The notes beneath the pieces are model-generated. The model was not told where the DNA came from and did not search any database. It worked only from the letters and a program-made list of their open reading frames with translations. A stretch of 64,000 nucleotides of DNA from Meloidogyne chitwoodi (lineage: Eukaryota > Nematoda > Chromadorea > Rhabditida > Meloidogynidae): the NCBI GenBank assembly GCA_015183035.1, contig JACZZP010000006.1, positions 2,418,001 to 2,482,000 on the forward strand, read 5' to 3'. A program made the position numbers and the translations under genes. This document shows positions 15,729 through 30,705 of the stretch, piece by piece (within the stretch, counting starts at the first letter, position 1; every line of letters begins with the position of its first letter).

Positions 15729-16975
15729 ATGTTTAATGACGATGACTTTCCTGTATTGGCGAGTTCAATGGGTCATAGTAGTCAACAACCACAGGTTTTG
15801 AAAAATTTAAATGATTTATTTTGATCTTTCTTTTATTTTAGAAAAGTATTTCATTGGTGAATGATGACTTGAAATTTGTACCTGAAAAAAGACCAATAGC
15901 GACTGAAGTTATCTCTGAAAATGTAGGAATACGGACCCATCCTGACGGTTATTTTTTTTTTGAAAATATTTTACAAATATATTTTTTTATTTTGCAGGCC
16001 GTGTTACAAACATTCCACCAGGGATGCTCAATGACCAGTTTTGTGCATTTAAATTTTTAATTAAATTTTTTTAAGATTTGGTATGGCTGGATTGCTTACA
16101 TTTTTGAGAACAATAGAAAGCTCGCCATCAATAGTTGGACTTGCCCTAGGCCATGATTTGACAAATTTGGGACTAAATTTAAACTCATCAAAGTAATTTA
16201 TTTAAAAACATTTTTTAATTTTATATTTAAAATTTCTCTTATCAGAAAGAATTTGTTCCAAACATTTGGTGGTCCGTGGGCTGACTTTCCTTGTCGAATT
16301 CAGGATTTGGATGCAAAAGTACCAGAAGAATATTTAACTAATGCTACAATAAGGGACAAATTACCAAATATTAAATTAAATAAATTACATGAGGATGTTC
16401 TCTTCTACCTCTTTTATAATTGTCCTGGTGAAGTTTATCAAGTTGCTGCTGCTTCTGAATTGTTTGTTTTTTTTTTTTGAAATTAAATTAATAAAATTTG
16501 TTGAAAATTTTGACAGATATGCTCGAGATTGGCGGTTTCATAAAATTGAACGTTTCTGGCTACAAAGAGCTGCTTTTTCTGCTCCACCAAGAGAAATTGG
16601 AGGAACTTATGAACGATGTCAATATAATGCTTTTGACCCAATCCAATGGAGAAGGGTTATTTTTTAAATATTTTTTTTGTTTTAAATTTTTTATTCAATT
16701 AGGTACCTAGAGAAATGATTTTAGAATATAAAGATTTGGAAGGAAAACCATCAGTTCCAGGCCAACAACAACCTCCACAGTCGCAACAAAATCATCAACA
16801 ACAACATCAGCCACCGCCGCTTCAATTGCAGCATCAACAACAACAGCAACAACATCCACCTTTAATACCAACAAATATAGTCCCTTTATCAATGTCTTCT
16901 ATACAAAAAATAAATGATGGTAGTGGTAATAATAATAGTAGTGGATGTCCTCTTCCTATATTCTCGCGATTTTGA
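15729..16975 (+). CDS. CNOT2: CCR4-NOT complex subunit 2 (CNOT2/NOT2)
   Basis: Begins MFNDDDFPVLASSMGH, the short DFP-L motif that precedes the NOT box region, and contains the NOT2/3/5 domain: HPDGRVTNIPPGMLNDQFGM, AGLLTFLRTIE, LALGHDLTNLGLNLNS, FGGPWADFPCR, YLTNATIRDKLP, YNCPGEVYQVAAASELYARDWR, FHKIERFWLQRA, YERCQYNAFDP and WRRVPREM. Role: scaffold in cytoplasmic mRNA deadenylation. The family usually ends soon after the last motif; here a tail of about 80 residues rich in Gln, Pro, His and Asn (CAA-repeat encoded, 16757-16970) follows in the same exon. It lies 200 bp after ubinuclein and 200 bp before TFIIH p52, all on one strand. Confidence 0.9.
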
Positions 16976-17178
16976 TCTAAAAAAAATTATTATTATGTAT
17001 AACTTTTTTTCTCCTTCCCACTTCTCTTTATCTTCGTAAAAAAACAAAACAAAAAAAAATATATTAAAAAAGTGAATAAAAAGTTAAATTTATTACTATG
17101 ATAATTTTTATATTTAATTTTTGATTTAATATATCTATTTAATATTTTAATTATATAAATTAGTTTGAACTTTTTTTA

Positions 17179-19479
17179 ATGATGAGTGCTGAATCTTTAT
17201 TTACTGATAGACCATTTTTGGATTTTTTGGCTACTCAAGGAGATGATCTTATTCAACGTTTTTTTTTATTTTTTAAATAACATTTGAACACAAAATTTTT
17301 TTTTAATTTTTAGAATTGTATGAATCTCAACATTGTGTTATTGCAATAATTAGAATGTTACCTGTTTCTGTTCAACAATGTTTATTGCAATTGATGTTTA
17401 CAAAAAGTAGGTCTGTACAAGGTTTAATTTTGATTTTTTTGAACAATTTACTCTTTTTTTTTTAAAGTACTTGGCGCACTGTTAGTGATAAATTGTGGAA
17501 CCAGTCATTTAATTCATTACAATTTCTTCAAAAAATGTTAATTTTAGAAGGCGACTTGGAAAGCGATTATTTGAAGTTAAATGTATATTTAATTTTTAAA
17601 TTCTTTTTAAAGCATTTTTATATAGCTTGATTTTCGAATGAATTATATTGCTAGTCTTTTAACAAATGTATATAAATTATCTGGATTATCTTCTCATCCT
17701 TTAGATGATAAATCACAAAAAGCAGCAAATAAAGATTTGATTGGAAAAAGTATTGCTCGTTGGGAATCTATTCTTTGTTATTTAGCACTTCCTGGTGAAA
17801 CTCCTGATAAAAGTGTTAGTGAAACAACACGTTCACTTTTTTATTATATTGGGCTGATTAAAGGAAGTTTGTTTGTTTTTTAAAAACTAAGAAAAAAGAA
17901 TTTTTAAAGGTACAAGAGAACCAGAAATTTCTTCTTCTGGTTTTCAATTTCTTTTGTTAAGTAGAAGTGAACAAATTTGGACCTATTTAATTCATTATTT
18001 TCGATTTTTGGCTTCAAAAAGTGAACCAATTTTGCCTTTAGTTGAATTCTTTTTAAAACTTACTCTTTCAATTCAACCCAATGAAAGTTTGTTTTTTTTT
18101 ATTTTTTTTTAATTAATAAATTTAATTTTTTCAGCTAGAATTAGTCCTCTAGTTCTTGATTCACAATGGCCAGAAAATATTCAAGCTTTTTTAATGACAC
18201 TTAGGGAAATTGGACTAATTTTTATTCGAAAAAGGAAAGATGGGTTAGTATATATTATAATGGGTTAGAAGTTAAAATGCGAGAGTATAAGGTCTATTAA
18301 AAGAGGAATTAAAGTAAATTCGCGGTAGCTCAATCGGTAAAGTAGCCGATTATGTGTGAGAGTTTTCCCTAGCAAGCACTGGCTAGGTTGCAGATTCGAC
18401 GCCTGCCACTGGCTAAACTTTTACTTCTCTCTTTAATTATATTTATTTTATTAATTTGAATAAATTAAGAAAAAAAATTTTTTTTTAAGTTGGTTTTTAC
18501 TTACACCTTTATTAGTAGAAATAACTAGAGAAACTGAAAGTGGTGATTTAACAGAATTTTCAAGTTTGTCAGCAGAAAATAAAGGAGGAGGACTAAATAA
18601 AAGTGGTGGTTTTCTTATTGTTGAGACAAATTATCGGTTTTTTTTGATAAAATTTTTCTTTTATTTTACTTTTTCAAGTGTTTATGCTTATACAAATTCA
18701 ACATTACAATTGGCAATAATTTCAACATTTGCTGAAATTCTTTATCGATTTCCAAATGTTTCAATTGGTTAGAGAATAAATCAAACTTATTGTAAAAAAA
18801 ATTTTTAAGGTATTTTAAGTCGTGATTCAATAAGACGAGCATTACAAGTAAAAAAAGACCTTTTTTTTAACATTAAATTCTCTCTTTTCATTAAGACGGG
18901 TATAACTGGACGACAAATTTGTCAATATTTACGTTCAAATTCTCATCCACAAATGCAACAACAAAGCGCAGCTTCTATTGCCAAGGTTTTTTTTTTAGTT
19001 TGAAAAATTCTTTTAATATATTTTTTGTATTTTAAGTCATCGACTTCTTTAATACCTGTTACGGTTACTGACCAGGTTTTATTTTTATTAATTTATGAAA
19101 TAATATTTTTTATATGTAAGATATTTTTATGGGAACAAGAAAGAAAAAGGTTTACTTGTACAGAAGGTTTGAAAAAATAAATATTGTTAATATTCTAAAT
19201 ATGAAAATTTAAAAAAGGTACTCTTTATTCATCTTTTGATTCTGGTAAAGATCTAATAATTTTCTTAATTTATTTGTTATTTTTAGAAGCCGAATTTACT
19301 GAATTTCGTGATTTTTCACTTGAAAATAAATTTGTCTTGTGGTTCTGCAATATTTCAAGGGTTTTTTTTTTAATTTTTAAAAATTAAATTTTTTTTTAAA
19401 ACTTTAGCAAGTACTCATTGATTCAAAATGGGATGAAAATGTTAAAGATTGGTGGACAGAGTATAGAAAAACTTTGTGA
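17179..19479 (+). CDS. GTF2H4: TFIIH subunit p52 / Tfb2
   Basis: Starts MMSAESLFTDRPFLDFLATQ. Successive exons give CVIAIIRMLPVSVQQCLLQL, the N-terminal Tfb2 pattern, then ARWESILCYLALPG, SSSGFQFLLLSRSEQIWTYL, FLMTLREIGLIFIRKRKDG, GFLIVETNYRVYAYTNS, LQLAIISTFAEILYRFPNVS, TGITGRQICQYLRSNSHPQM, and the C-terminal DQIFLWEQERKRFTCTEGTL block that contacts p8. The end is ...KDWWTEYRKTL TGA 19477-19479. Role: anchors and regulates the XPB helicase in TFIIH for transcription initiation and nucleotide excision repair. One intron (about 18242-18489) is unusually long and carries a tRNA-like sequence. Confidence 0.85.
18320..18410 (+). repeat. tRNA-derived element in a TFIIH p52 intron
   Basis: A perfect A-box-like sequence (TAGCTCAATCGG, 18326-18337) and a B-box-like sequence (GATTCGACGCC, 18393-18403) lie 66 bp apart, with a 6-bp hairpin CCTAGC...GCTAGG between them. 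The expected acceptor stem does not pair, and a 9-bp direct repeat CACTGGCTA surrounds the B box. A tRNA pseudogene or tRNA-headed SINE fits better than a functional tRNA. Confidence 0.5.
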
Positions 19480-20433
19480 AAAACAATGGTATATTTATTA
19501 TTCTACTTTTTGTTTTTTTTTAATTTAAATTAATTTTTTAGTTTTTTTTTTATTGAAAAAGATTTTAATTTATTTTAAAATTTATATTAAAAATGTTGAG
19601 GAGAATATGAAGGAGAGTAGTAATAAGTGTTTCTATGTTTGATGAGGAGAGAGTTGAGAAAAATATTATTTTGGTTGTTATACTAATTAAATTTTAATAG
19701 ACTTGAAGGTGTTGTGTATTTTTTTTTTTAGAAGAGAGGGGAAAGAGGATATTTCTCTCTTCTATTTGAATTTTAAGAATTAAATTGGAGAGAAAAAAAA
19801 TTATTTATTTATTTGGGGCATGTTCAGGGAATGAAATTTTTTTTTTTATGAGCTTTTGCACTTTGACTTGGTATATATAATTTATATATATATGTGTGAC
19901 GATCTTAAGAAAAAAAGTTTTTTCTTCGCTTTTTCTCTCTTATTTATTTTTAATTTATTTAATATAACAATTATTAAAAGAATTTGTTTTCGACCTCTCT
20001 CAATTTATTTTTTGGTTTATTTTTAAATTTCTTTTTTTTTTTGTTGAGAGAGAGTTTATAAACTTAGAAAAAAAAATGGCCAGTAATAGTAGTGTGGTCG
20101 GTCAGCATTTGTTGCTGTGGAAATATAGAAAAAAAATTTTTTTAAATTCATTTTGCTTCTTTTTTATTTACCTATCTTTTCTAAATAATTTATATAAAGA
20201 ATTAATAGCATCAACAAAACAAAGTGTCGATCTTTTTTTTTATTGGACTAACAATAAAGCTTTATTAAAAAAAGATTATTTTGCCAGCATTTTGTTTTAT
20301 TTACCTGTTTTTTTCTGTACTCTCTATTTTTTATTGAATAAATTTCTCTCTATAATTAATTTATTCCAGCAGTTTTTTTTTAATTTTTTTTTGCTCAAGT
20401 TTAGCAAAAAAAATTTTTTTTCAATTTAGAATA
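19480..20433. other. Intergenic, T-rich
   Basis: Contains poly-T tracts, a short TATATA run near 19870, and one open frame at 20076-20429 made almost wholly of Phe, Leu and Lys codons. I regard that frame as a composition artefact, although its first residues (MASNSSVVGQHLLLW) might be an upstream exon of the next gene. No other feature is supportable. Confidence 0.5.
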
Positions 20434-23400
20434 ATGAATGAATATAAAAATAATACTTTAACAGGAAGTAAAAATAGAATAGAACATTATTGGAATAAAA
20501 CAAATAATAATAATAATATAACACATTTAAATGAAGGTTTATTTTTAATTTATAAAAAGAATTTTTATAAATTCTTTATTTTTTTTAGTTTTGCCAGTCA
20601 GTAGTAGTTCAACAATTTCAAGATTTCCTACACATGTTGAATTTCAATATGCGAGACAAAAGGTTTTTTATCTTTTTAAAAGGGAAATTTTTTGTGATTG
20701 AAGGTTTTGAATTTTTCTAAATTTATGTGACCTGTCATTCTACAGGTCCTTTTTCTTTAAATCCATTTTTTAAAATTCTTTTTTTTTAAATGATCCGTCA
20801 TGTCTTCCTCTCTCTTCTTTTTGTTCTTTCCTCTTCATTTTTAAATTATAAATATATCATTTTATTTATTTTTGCGCACCAACCGTCAAAATAACTGCCT
20901 TTTTTTCGGCCAATAGGGGTGGACTTTGAATAAAAAAAGAGAAAAGGAAAAAATTCTTTTATATTCAAAAATTGTTGACAATCTCTTTTTTCTTCTCTCT
21001 CTTTGTCAATATTATTTTTTTTTAAATATTCACATTTTTTTAAACTTTAAACTGAAAGTGTTTAGATTTTTTTAATGAAAAAATAGATTAAAAAAAATTT
21101 TTTTTTTTAATTAATTTATTTTCTGTGTTGCTATAAAAACGACCTTGAGAGAGAAAGAGAATAAAAAATAAAGTGAATAAAAAATTTATTTTTATTAAAA
21201 TAAGAGTTCTGTTTCATATTTTTTGATGGTTATTTGGGGTGACTCACCTTTTCTTTTTTTTAATCATTTATTTATTTTCTCCTATTTCTTTTATTATTTA
21301 TGTATTTTCTCAACACACTTTTCCTACCTATTAATCTTTCTTTTTTAATAAATCGATTTTATATTTTTACATTTGCCTAAATAAAAATTTTTTTCTTTTC
21401 TCACAGCACCTTCTCCTCCCACCATCAACAAATTCTTCTTCATCTTCCATTTGTAATAATAATAATAATATTTATTCTTCTTCTTCTCTTCTTTCTCATA
21501 ATAATAATAATCACCTTTTTCCGATGACCACAAGTCTGAGTAACAATGACAAAAATAAATCTCTTGAAAAGCAAAGCAGTGCCTCTTCACTGTTACAACA
21601 ACAACAACAACAATCGCATGTTCTTTTACATCGAAGTCCTTCAGGAGCGCAACGAAAAATTCGACAAAAGTAAGCAAATTATTTCTTTAAAAAAAAATTT
21701 AAAATTTATATTATATAAATTTTTTTTGTTGTTAAAGAGCTCAACAACAATTTCAACAACAACAAAGTGGTGGTATTAGTGGAGGATTAATGTCATCACA
21801 ACAAAATTGTGAAGGAAGAGGAGGAACAAGTACAGAAACTAATAATAATAATAATAAACAAATAATAATGGCTTATAGAAATTTAATTAATGAAAATGGT
21901 TATCATTCTTTATTAGGTGAAACAACAAGAGAGACAACAATTAATAATAAAAATAATAATGATGATGATTTGGTTAGTCTTTCAGCAGGACAGCTTATTG
22001 ATCGGATGAATAAGTATATTTATTTATAATTTTGTTTTTTTTGGGGAAAAACACTCATATATATATATGAGACCAAAAAATATCTTTTTAAAATTTGAGT
22101 AAATTTTTTAACAAAATTTATGAGTAAAAGAACAACGTTCACACAAAGTCTCTATCTTAGGAGTGTTTTTATTAAATTATTTGGAAGTTAAAATTTTAAT
22201 TTGTATATTTTTTGGTTATATATGTGTGTTTTACCCCTTGAACGATTTGTTTTTTTTTGTTAAATTTTATTATTTTGTGATTTTTCTAGACTTGAATCAT
22301 CAATATCTCGTCCTCAACAACAACAATTTTCTTCAACTTTTGATAATTGGCAATCAATAAATAATAATATTGGTGGTTGTTCTATTGATAAAATGTCATC
22401 TTCTTCATCTCTAAATTCTAATAATCTTCCTTTTCAATTGGATCAACAACAACAGCAACAACCACTATCAACTACAACTACTACTTTTGCTTTTAGAAAA
22501 CCTACTGTTCAGGCAATTTGAAAAAACAAAAATTAAAAATGTTTTTCAAGGTTTAAATTTTTTTTAAATTTAAAGGTTCATCCATTTCCAATTCCTCCAC
22601 GAAATTATTCGCCTTCTTCTAGCAGTAATTTAATTTGTGATTTATTAAATTCTTCTTCTTCACCTTGTTCATCACCAACAAAAAAACCTCCTTTATTGTT
22701 AATTCCACCACCATTACCACCTAAAAAACAATCTTTATTAGCAAAAAATAGTTCTTCTTCTCCTTATCGTTCATTTAATAATATTCAAAAACATAAAGTA
22801 GTAGAAGATGAAAAAGAAAAAAATAAATTTAATTTTTCTGAAAATTTTGATAAAAATAATAATATAAATTCTGTTAATAATGATAATAATTTATTTATTT
22901 TTCCTCCTTGTATGAAACAATTAATAACAACAGAAAAAAATAATTTTAATAATAAAAATGAAATTAAAAAAAATATAGAAAAAGAAGAAAATAATTCTTC
23001 TTTTCAACAATATTTTCCATCATCTTCTCCTCTTTTTCTTCCTCAACAACTTTCTTCTTCATCGCAACAACAACAAAAAACAACAATTTCTTCATCATCA
23101 ACATTCTCTTCTTTAAGTAATTCACCTTCTTTAACTTCGTTACAAAATTGTTTAAATTTTGCTATTGAAAATCCAGAAAAACATTCTATAAAACAACTTG
23201 AAGAATTGGAACAGAGACGAATTGAGGTTTATAGAAAAATATTTTTTATTTTTAGAGATGGTCAATGGACATAATGGTCAGACAGTCATCAATAAGGCTT
23301 AAATTAATATGATGATGTCTGACCATTATGTCCCATTGACCATTTGTAGTCAAAAATAAAAATATTTTTTTCAAGTTAATAGAATCTCTGGCTAAAAAAT

Positions 23401-24091
23401 CAAGTGATCGTAAACAAGATAAAGAATTACTTTTAAATGATTTGGATGAAATAAAACAATTGTGTAATTCACTTTTTGAACGAATTCAAAATAATAAAAA
23501 TAATGGTGGAATTGTTAGCCGTTTAAAAATTTTTTGCCAAGAAATAGAAAAAATTACAGATTTAAATATTTTATTAAATTGTCAACAAGAAAGATTAATA
23601 CAAGAAGAAGAACAAAAAACAAAAATAATTGAACAACGGAAAAAGGGTGTTGGAAAATTATTAATGGATAATGAATTAAATGATGAAAGAGAAGAATGGG
23701 CTAAAAGACTTGAAGAACAGTAATTTAAATAAAAATTTAAATTTTTTAAAATTTTTTTTTAAAAGGATTAACGATTTACAATCAATACAAGAATGTTTAA
23801 CAAAAAGAGAACATTTATTAGATTTAGAATTAATTAATGAATTTAATAATGATAATAATATTGAAGCTTTAAATGAATGGATTTTTTGTAAAGAACAATT
23901 AACAAAATTATTTAGTGAAAAAAGATTACTTGATGAAAAACTTAGAGAAGTAGAAAAATTAATTAATTCATTAAAATCAATATGTCTTTTACCACCAAAT
24001 AATTTAATAAAAACAGTTGAGAAATTTTTTTTTAAAATAATTTAATTTTTTTTTTAAGGAAAGCTCAGAAGAAATTTTAAAGAAAATTTAG
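20434..24091 (+). CDS. shrm-1: Shroom-like actin/Rho-kinase regulator
   Basis: Starts at ATG 20434 after a TTTAG acceptor and ends at TAG 24089-24091. The first two thirds are low complexity: Asn, Gln and Ser homopolymers encoded by AAT, CAA and TCT repeats, with proline-rich patches (IPPPLPPKK, HPFPIPPRNYSP). The last about 200 residues form a coiled coil with the Shroom ASD2 signature: LTKREHLLDLELINEF, then ALNEWIFCKEQLTKLFSEKR and LLDEKLREVEKLINSLKS. In known Shrooms ASD2 recruits Rho kinase to apical actomyosin. No PDZ domain is visible. The long introns at 20660-21410 and 22030-22290 are not otherwise explained. The ASD2 assignment rests on remembered family pattern, with good end-to-end agreement. 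Confidence 0.68.
23258..23343. mobile_element. Short hairpin MITE in a Shroom intron
   Basis: Two 34-bp arms, 23258-23291 and 23310-23343, are inverted copies (ATGGTCAATGGGACATAATG type) with two small indels and an 18-bp loop. It sits inside an intron, with no clear target-site duplication. A miniature inverted-repeat element is the likely origin. Confidence 0.6.
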
Positions 24092-24496
24092 AGGGAAAGT
24101 TTAATTATTTAATATCTGTTTATTAAAAAAGTATAATAAAAAAATTTATAATTTAAATATTTGTTTTAATATTTTGTAATTTTTTACAATTTTGTATCTT
24201 TGTTTTTTTTAATTTTGTGAGTTTAAATAAGAAAAAGAATATTTTTTTATCCTGGCTTCGCCAGGAATCGAACTCAGGACCAAGATCACCCGAATTGGGG
24301 GCCTTAACCACCTAACCACACTGCTACTCTGAGTTATTTTTTAAAATAATATTAAAAATAAACCAATAGAAATAAAAAATGTAAATGAGGGACTCAACTG
24401 ACCCCTCACTAAAGATAACAGCGTTACAAAAATTAATTGATAATTCTAAAGTTTTATTATATCTATATTTTTTAGAAATATAAATATATTGAAAAA
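24092..24496. other. Intergenic between Shroom and membralin genes
   Basis: About 400 bp with the tRNA-like element listed separately; otherwise A+T-rich with no coding exon seen. Confidence 0.5.
24251..24331 (-). repeat. tRNA-derived element (minus strand)
   Basis: Read on the minus strand it has an A-box region TGGTTAGGTGGTTAAGGC (24318-24301), similar to type-II tRNAs, and a B box GAGTTCGATTCC (24275-24264). It ends with a 6-bp hairpin CCTGGC-GAA-GCCAGG. The anticodon stem is weak and the acceptor stem does not form, so a SINE or tRNA pseudogene is more likely than a working tRNA. Confidence 0.5.
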
Positions 24497-27264
<2,768 letters not shown>

Positions 27265-27700
27265 TAACAATTTGTATAAAAAAAATATAAAAGTTTATAT
27301 ATTTTAAATATTATTAAATTTTAGCATATTATCAAAATAATATTTTTAACACAATAATTAATACTGGTCGTTGTTTTACAACATTTTTATATTTAAAAAA
27401 ATTTTTTTTTCTATAAAAAATGTTAAAAACATTAATAAAAATGTTAGCACAGATATATACGCGAATATTATTACACAATATTTTAATATATATATATATA
27501 TTTTATAAGGCATATATATGTTCTGGATAAGAAGGGATTTAAGTTTAATTAAATTTTACAAAAAATTTAATGATAAAAAAAAAAGAATTATTTTATCACT
27601 TTTATGACTAATCTAAATCCCAGAAAAGTAAAGTACCATATATAAAAATTTAAACAACCAACACAAATTATATATTTATATATACAAATTATTTCAGATA
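27265..27700. other. Intergenic, convergent 3' ends
   Basis: A+T-rich 3' flanks of membralin (+) and SEC62 (-), with several TATATA runs near 27490 and 27520. No gene, RNA or element recognised. Confidence 0.5.
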
Positions 27701-29357
27701 CTAATCATTTTTTTGTTGTTCAACATTCTCTTCAGCAGATCTTTGACTGTTTTCAGACAATTTGTCCCAACTGGTACTCTCATCGGTAACAGATTCTTCC
27801 TTTTTTTCTTCTTCATCTTCATCAACATCTATTTCATTAATAGACCCTTCTTTTTGTTCAACATTATCTTTTGATTCGTCTTCTACTGCTTCGTCTTCAT
27901 CAACAGGTTCAACTTTAATAAATAAAAAAAATTTTTTTTAAACATATTTATCTTTTAAACCTTCGGGATCAACAAGTGGTTCTTTTTCTTCAGGTATTTT
28001 ATCATCGGTTAATTTTTTCTTTCTATTTGTACCATCCTTTTTCTTTACTTCAGTTTTTTGGCCAAAAAATCCACCAGGGACATATTCCTAATAAAAATTT
28101 ATATTTAATTATTTTAAGCAAAAAAATTTATTACATATTTGTAGAAAGGTTGAAAACTTTCAAGGGGTCCACATTCCTAAAAAAATTAAGTTTAGAAATT
28201 TTAAAGTCTAAAAATACTTACCTCTAATAAATTCGGTAGCACCCATAAATAATGCCGTCCTATAAAAATAATTTTTATCAAAAAAAAAAAACAAAAAATA
28301 TATACCAAGACTGCAAACCCAAATTATAGCAAATAATATATAGGTAACTTAAATTAAATAAAAATGTAAAAAATAAATAATTTTTTAAAATTAAAAACCT
28401 AAAGCAAGTGCTAAATAAAGTCCAAAGAGTATTATTCCAGTAAGAGAAAGATAGTAAACACCCAAACGAAGCCAATCTGGCCTAAAATTATATTAATTAA
28501 AATAGAAAATATTAAAAATATAAAAACCATAATGGGAAAAGGCAACCACCAATAGTTCCAAGCACCATTAAAATTCCAACACATTGTTTCCAAAAAGGTG
28601 TTGGATCAAATACCCAAACATAAACATCATTTGTTTCAATTTCAAACGTTTGAAAATCATTAAAAGTTAATTTAATCTTTTTCTTTCTTTTTTTATCTTC
28701 ATCCTTAAAATTGGTTTAAATCTCTAAAAAAATAAAATTATTAACCTGATCTAATTTATTTCCTTCATTTTCATTTTGTTCTTTTTCTCCTACTTCTTCA
28801 ACTTTCTCTTTTTCATTTTTATCAATTTTTGGTGATTTGTTTCCATCTTTGCCTTTCTTTGGTTCAATTACTGCATCTTTCTCTTTTTTCTTAAGAACGG
28901 TTTTCTTTGCTCTAAAGAAAAGTCCTCGTTCTAATAAGAATTGAAGAAAATATTCAGCAGTTTGGGAATTCGGAAATTTTTTGACTTTTGATTCCGCTCC
29001 ATATTTTTTTGATTCGATAAGTACATCAACAGCTTTTTTGCCTTTAAAATTAAAAAAAAAAAGATCCTTTGAAAGCTCAATAATAATCTTACAACTTACC
29101 AACAAAATAATGTACTTCATTTCCTTCAAACATTGTTGTATTAGTAGGACAATTAAAACGTATACAACGAGCAATCTGTCAAATAAAACGTCTCCTTAAA
29201 TTATCTTAAAAAATAATCAAACCGCATCTTCCTCTTTAGTCAATTTGTCTGGATTTTCATCTGAACAACATTTCTAAATAATATAAAAAATAATCTTAGT
29301 AATTAGAATAAAATAGAATACCTTTGATATTTTGTCCTTTTTCTTTCTTTTATCCAT
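27701..29357 (-). CDS. SEC62: SEC62, ER protein-translocation subunit
   Basis: Minus-strand multi-exon gene beginning MDKRKKKDKISK and ending ...SAEENVEQQKND stop at 27701. The cytosolic domain shows IARCIRFNCPTNTTMFEGNE, GKKAVDVLIESKKYG, and FLQFLLERGLFFRAKK (GRLFFRA-type motif of Sec62). A Lys/Glu-rich linker is followed by FDPTPFWKQCVGILMVLGTI and RPDWLRLGVYYLSLTGIILF, the two membrane helices, then GRHYLWVLPNLLEECGPLES and FQPFYKYEYVPGG. The C-terminus is acidic (DVDEDEEEKKEES style), as in animal Sec62. Role: with Sec61/Sec63 in post-translational import of short secretory precursors, which fits the small secreted peptides encoded nearby only by coincidence. Confidence 0.9.
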
Positions 29358-29566
29358 CTTATAAAAAAATTTTTTATTTGAGAATAATTAAGAAATATAT
29401 ACCCTCTGAAAGGATTAAGAATTAGACTATCCTAAAATTAATATTTATAATTGGTAGATTTATTTAGAAGCTACAACAAATGAAAAGAAATAAATTTAAA
29501 GCGACATTTTTTATATTCCGCAACTAGTCGGAGACGTATTCCATGACATTCTGATTCATTGTCCGG

Positions 29567-29654
29567 ACAAAAGATCGAATCGCCAAAAGGTCGTTCACCA
29601 AAAGGTTAAGAAAAATACGCATTTTAAACGACCTTTTGGCGTTCGATCTTTTGT
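29567..29654. mobile_element. Hairpin element with 28-bp inverted repeats
   Basis: Arms at 29567-29595 and 29627-29654 (ACAAAAGATCGAA...CGCCAAAAGGTCGTT) are inverted copies with one extra base in the left arm. The right end directly abuts the target-site duplication of the hAT-like element. A short MITE or a palindromic target is likely. Confidence 0.55.
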
Positions 29655-30290
29655 ATAGAGACTAGAGACCGGCACGGGAGGGATCCCGGTCGGGATTTTC
29701 CGGGATCCCGGTCCCGAAATCCCGGTTTTTTTTTAATTTTTGGGATTTTTCGGGATTCGGGATTTTTCGGGATTAATCCCGAAAAATCCCTCCCGGTCAC
29801 GGTTGAAAAAAAAATCCCGGATCGGGATCCCGCAGATAAATTTTGAATTTACGGGATTAAATTTAAGTTTGCCAAATGTTTTTTTCAGAGAAAAGAGAAG
29901 AGAAAATGCACTATGGAGAAAGTAAGAGAAGAAATTATTAATGAGACAGTGTGCTTACATAGGAGAGACAAAAAGCTACAGAAGCACGCCAGGATTGCTG
30001 CAGGCTCTTTCTCTTTACTTTGTCGCTAATTAACATCAGCGAATAAATAGGGAAAAGAAGAAAATAAGATATTTAATTTTCTACCAGCCGATGTGAAGTG
30101 GAAGGGCCAAACGGATTAGGCCGCAGACTAAGAGCTAAGGGCCCAAGGTTCGAGGAAAAGCGAGTTCCACCCAATTTTTCGGAGACTGGACAGCGCAGTT
30201 TTCGACAACTTCTTTTACCTTTTCGCATGGAGGAGAGAAAAAATTAATAAAAGAAAAATTTATTCTTATTTTAATTTGTCTTCGTGTAAG

Positions 30291-30362
30291 TGCGCTTGTG
30301 GTTGAGTGGTTAGTGGTATAGTCTACTGCGATAAAAAATGGGTTCGATTCCTATTGATGGAT
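30291..30362 (+). repeat. tRNA-like segment inside the hAT-like element
   Basis: A-box-like TGTGGTTGAGTGG (30297-30309) and a perfect B box GGTTCGATTCC (30341-30351) with a 5-bp T stem. No acceptor stem pairs. It may be a captured tRNA pseudogene or SINE fragment carried by the transposon. Confidence 0.5.
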
Positions 30363-30446
30363 AAAGAATTTGTGTACATTAATTACCTGATTTTATTTTT
30401 CTTTCGTTTTTCAATTTTTTAAATAAAATAAAAGTCCCAAATTTTT

Positions 30447-30705
30447 GCCTGTGGTGCTAAAAAAGGTGAATTTTTGCAACTAAGGTGGAATAATTTTAAA
30501 AAATTTTTCGCCTGCGGCGCTAAATAGGGAATTTTGTTGTAAGAGGTTTAACAAGTTTAAAATTTTTTGTCTTAGGTGCTAAAAAATGTAAATTTTTTAG
30601 CAGATGAAGTGCAAAATTTTTCAAAAAATTTCGCCTGCGGCGCAAAACGGAATATTTGGCAATTAAAGTATAATAATATGCAAACTTTTCGCCTTCGGCA
30701 CTAAA
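30447..30705. repeat. Five-copy tandem array of about 61 bp
   Basis: The core TTTTCGCCTGCGGCGCTAAA recurs, with variation, starting near 30447, 30510, 30568, 30633 and 30691, separated by A+T-rich spacers. The array lies wholly within the hAT-like element. Confidence 0.65.

Noticed and set aside
20076..20429. Plus-strand open frame of 117 codons
   Set aside because: Composed almost only of Phe, Leu, Lys and Asn codons from poly-T/A DNA; no motif or splice context.
21345..21677. Minus-strand open frame opposite the Shroom exon
   Set aside because: Shadow of CAA/AAT/TCT repeats on the coding strand.
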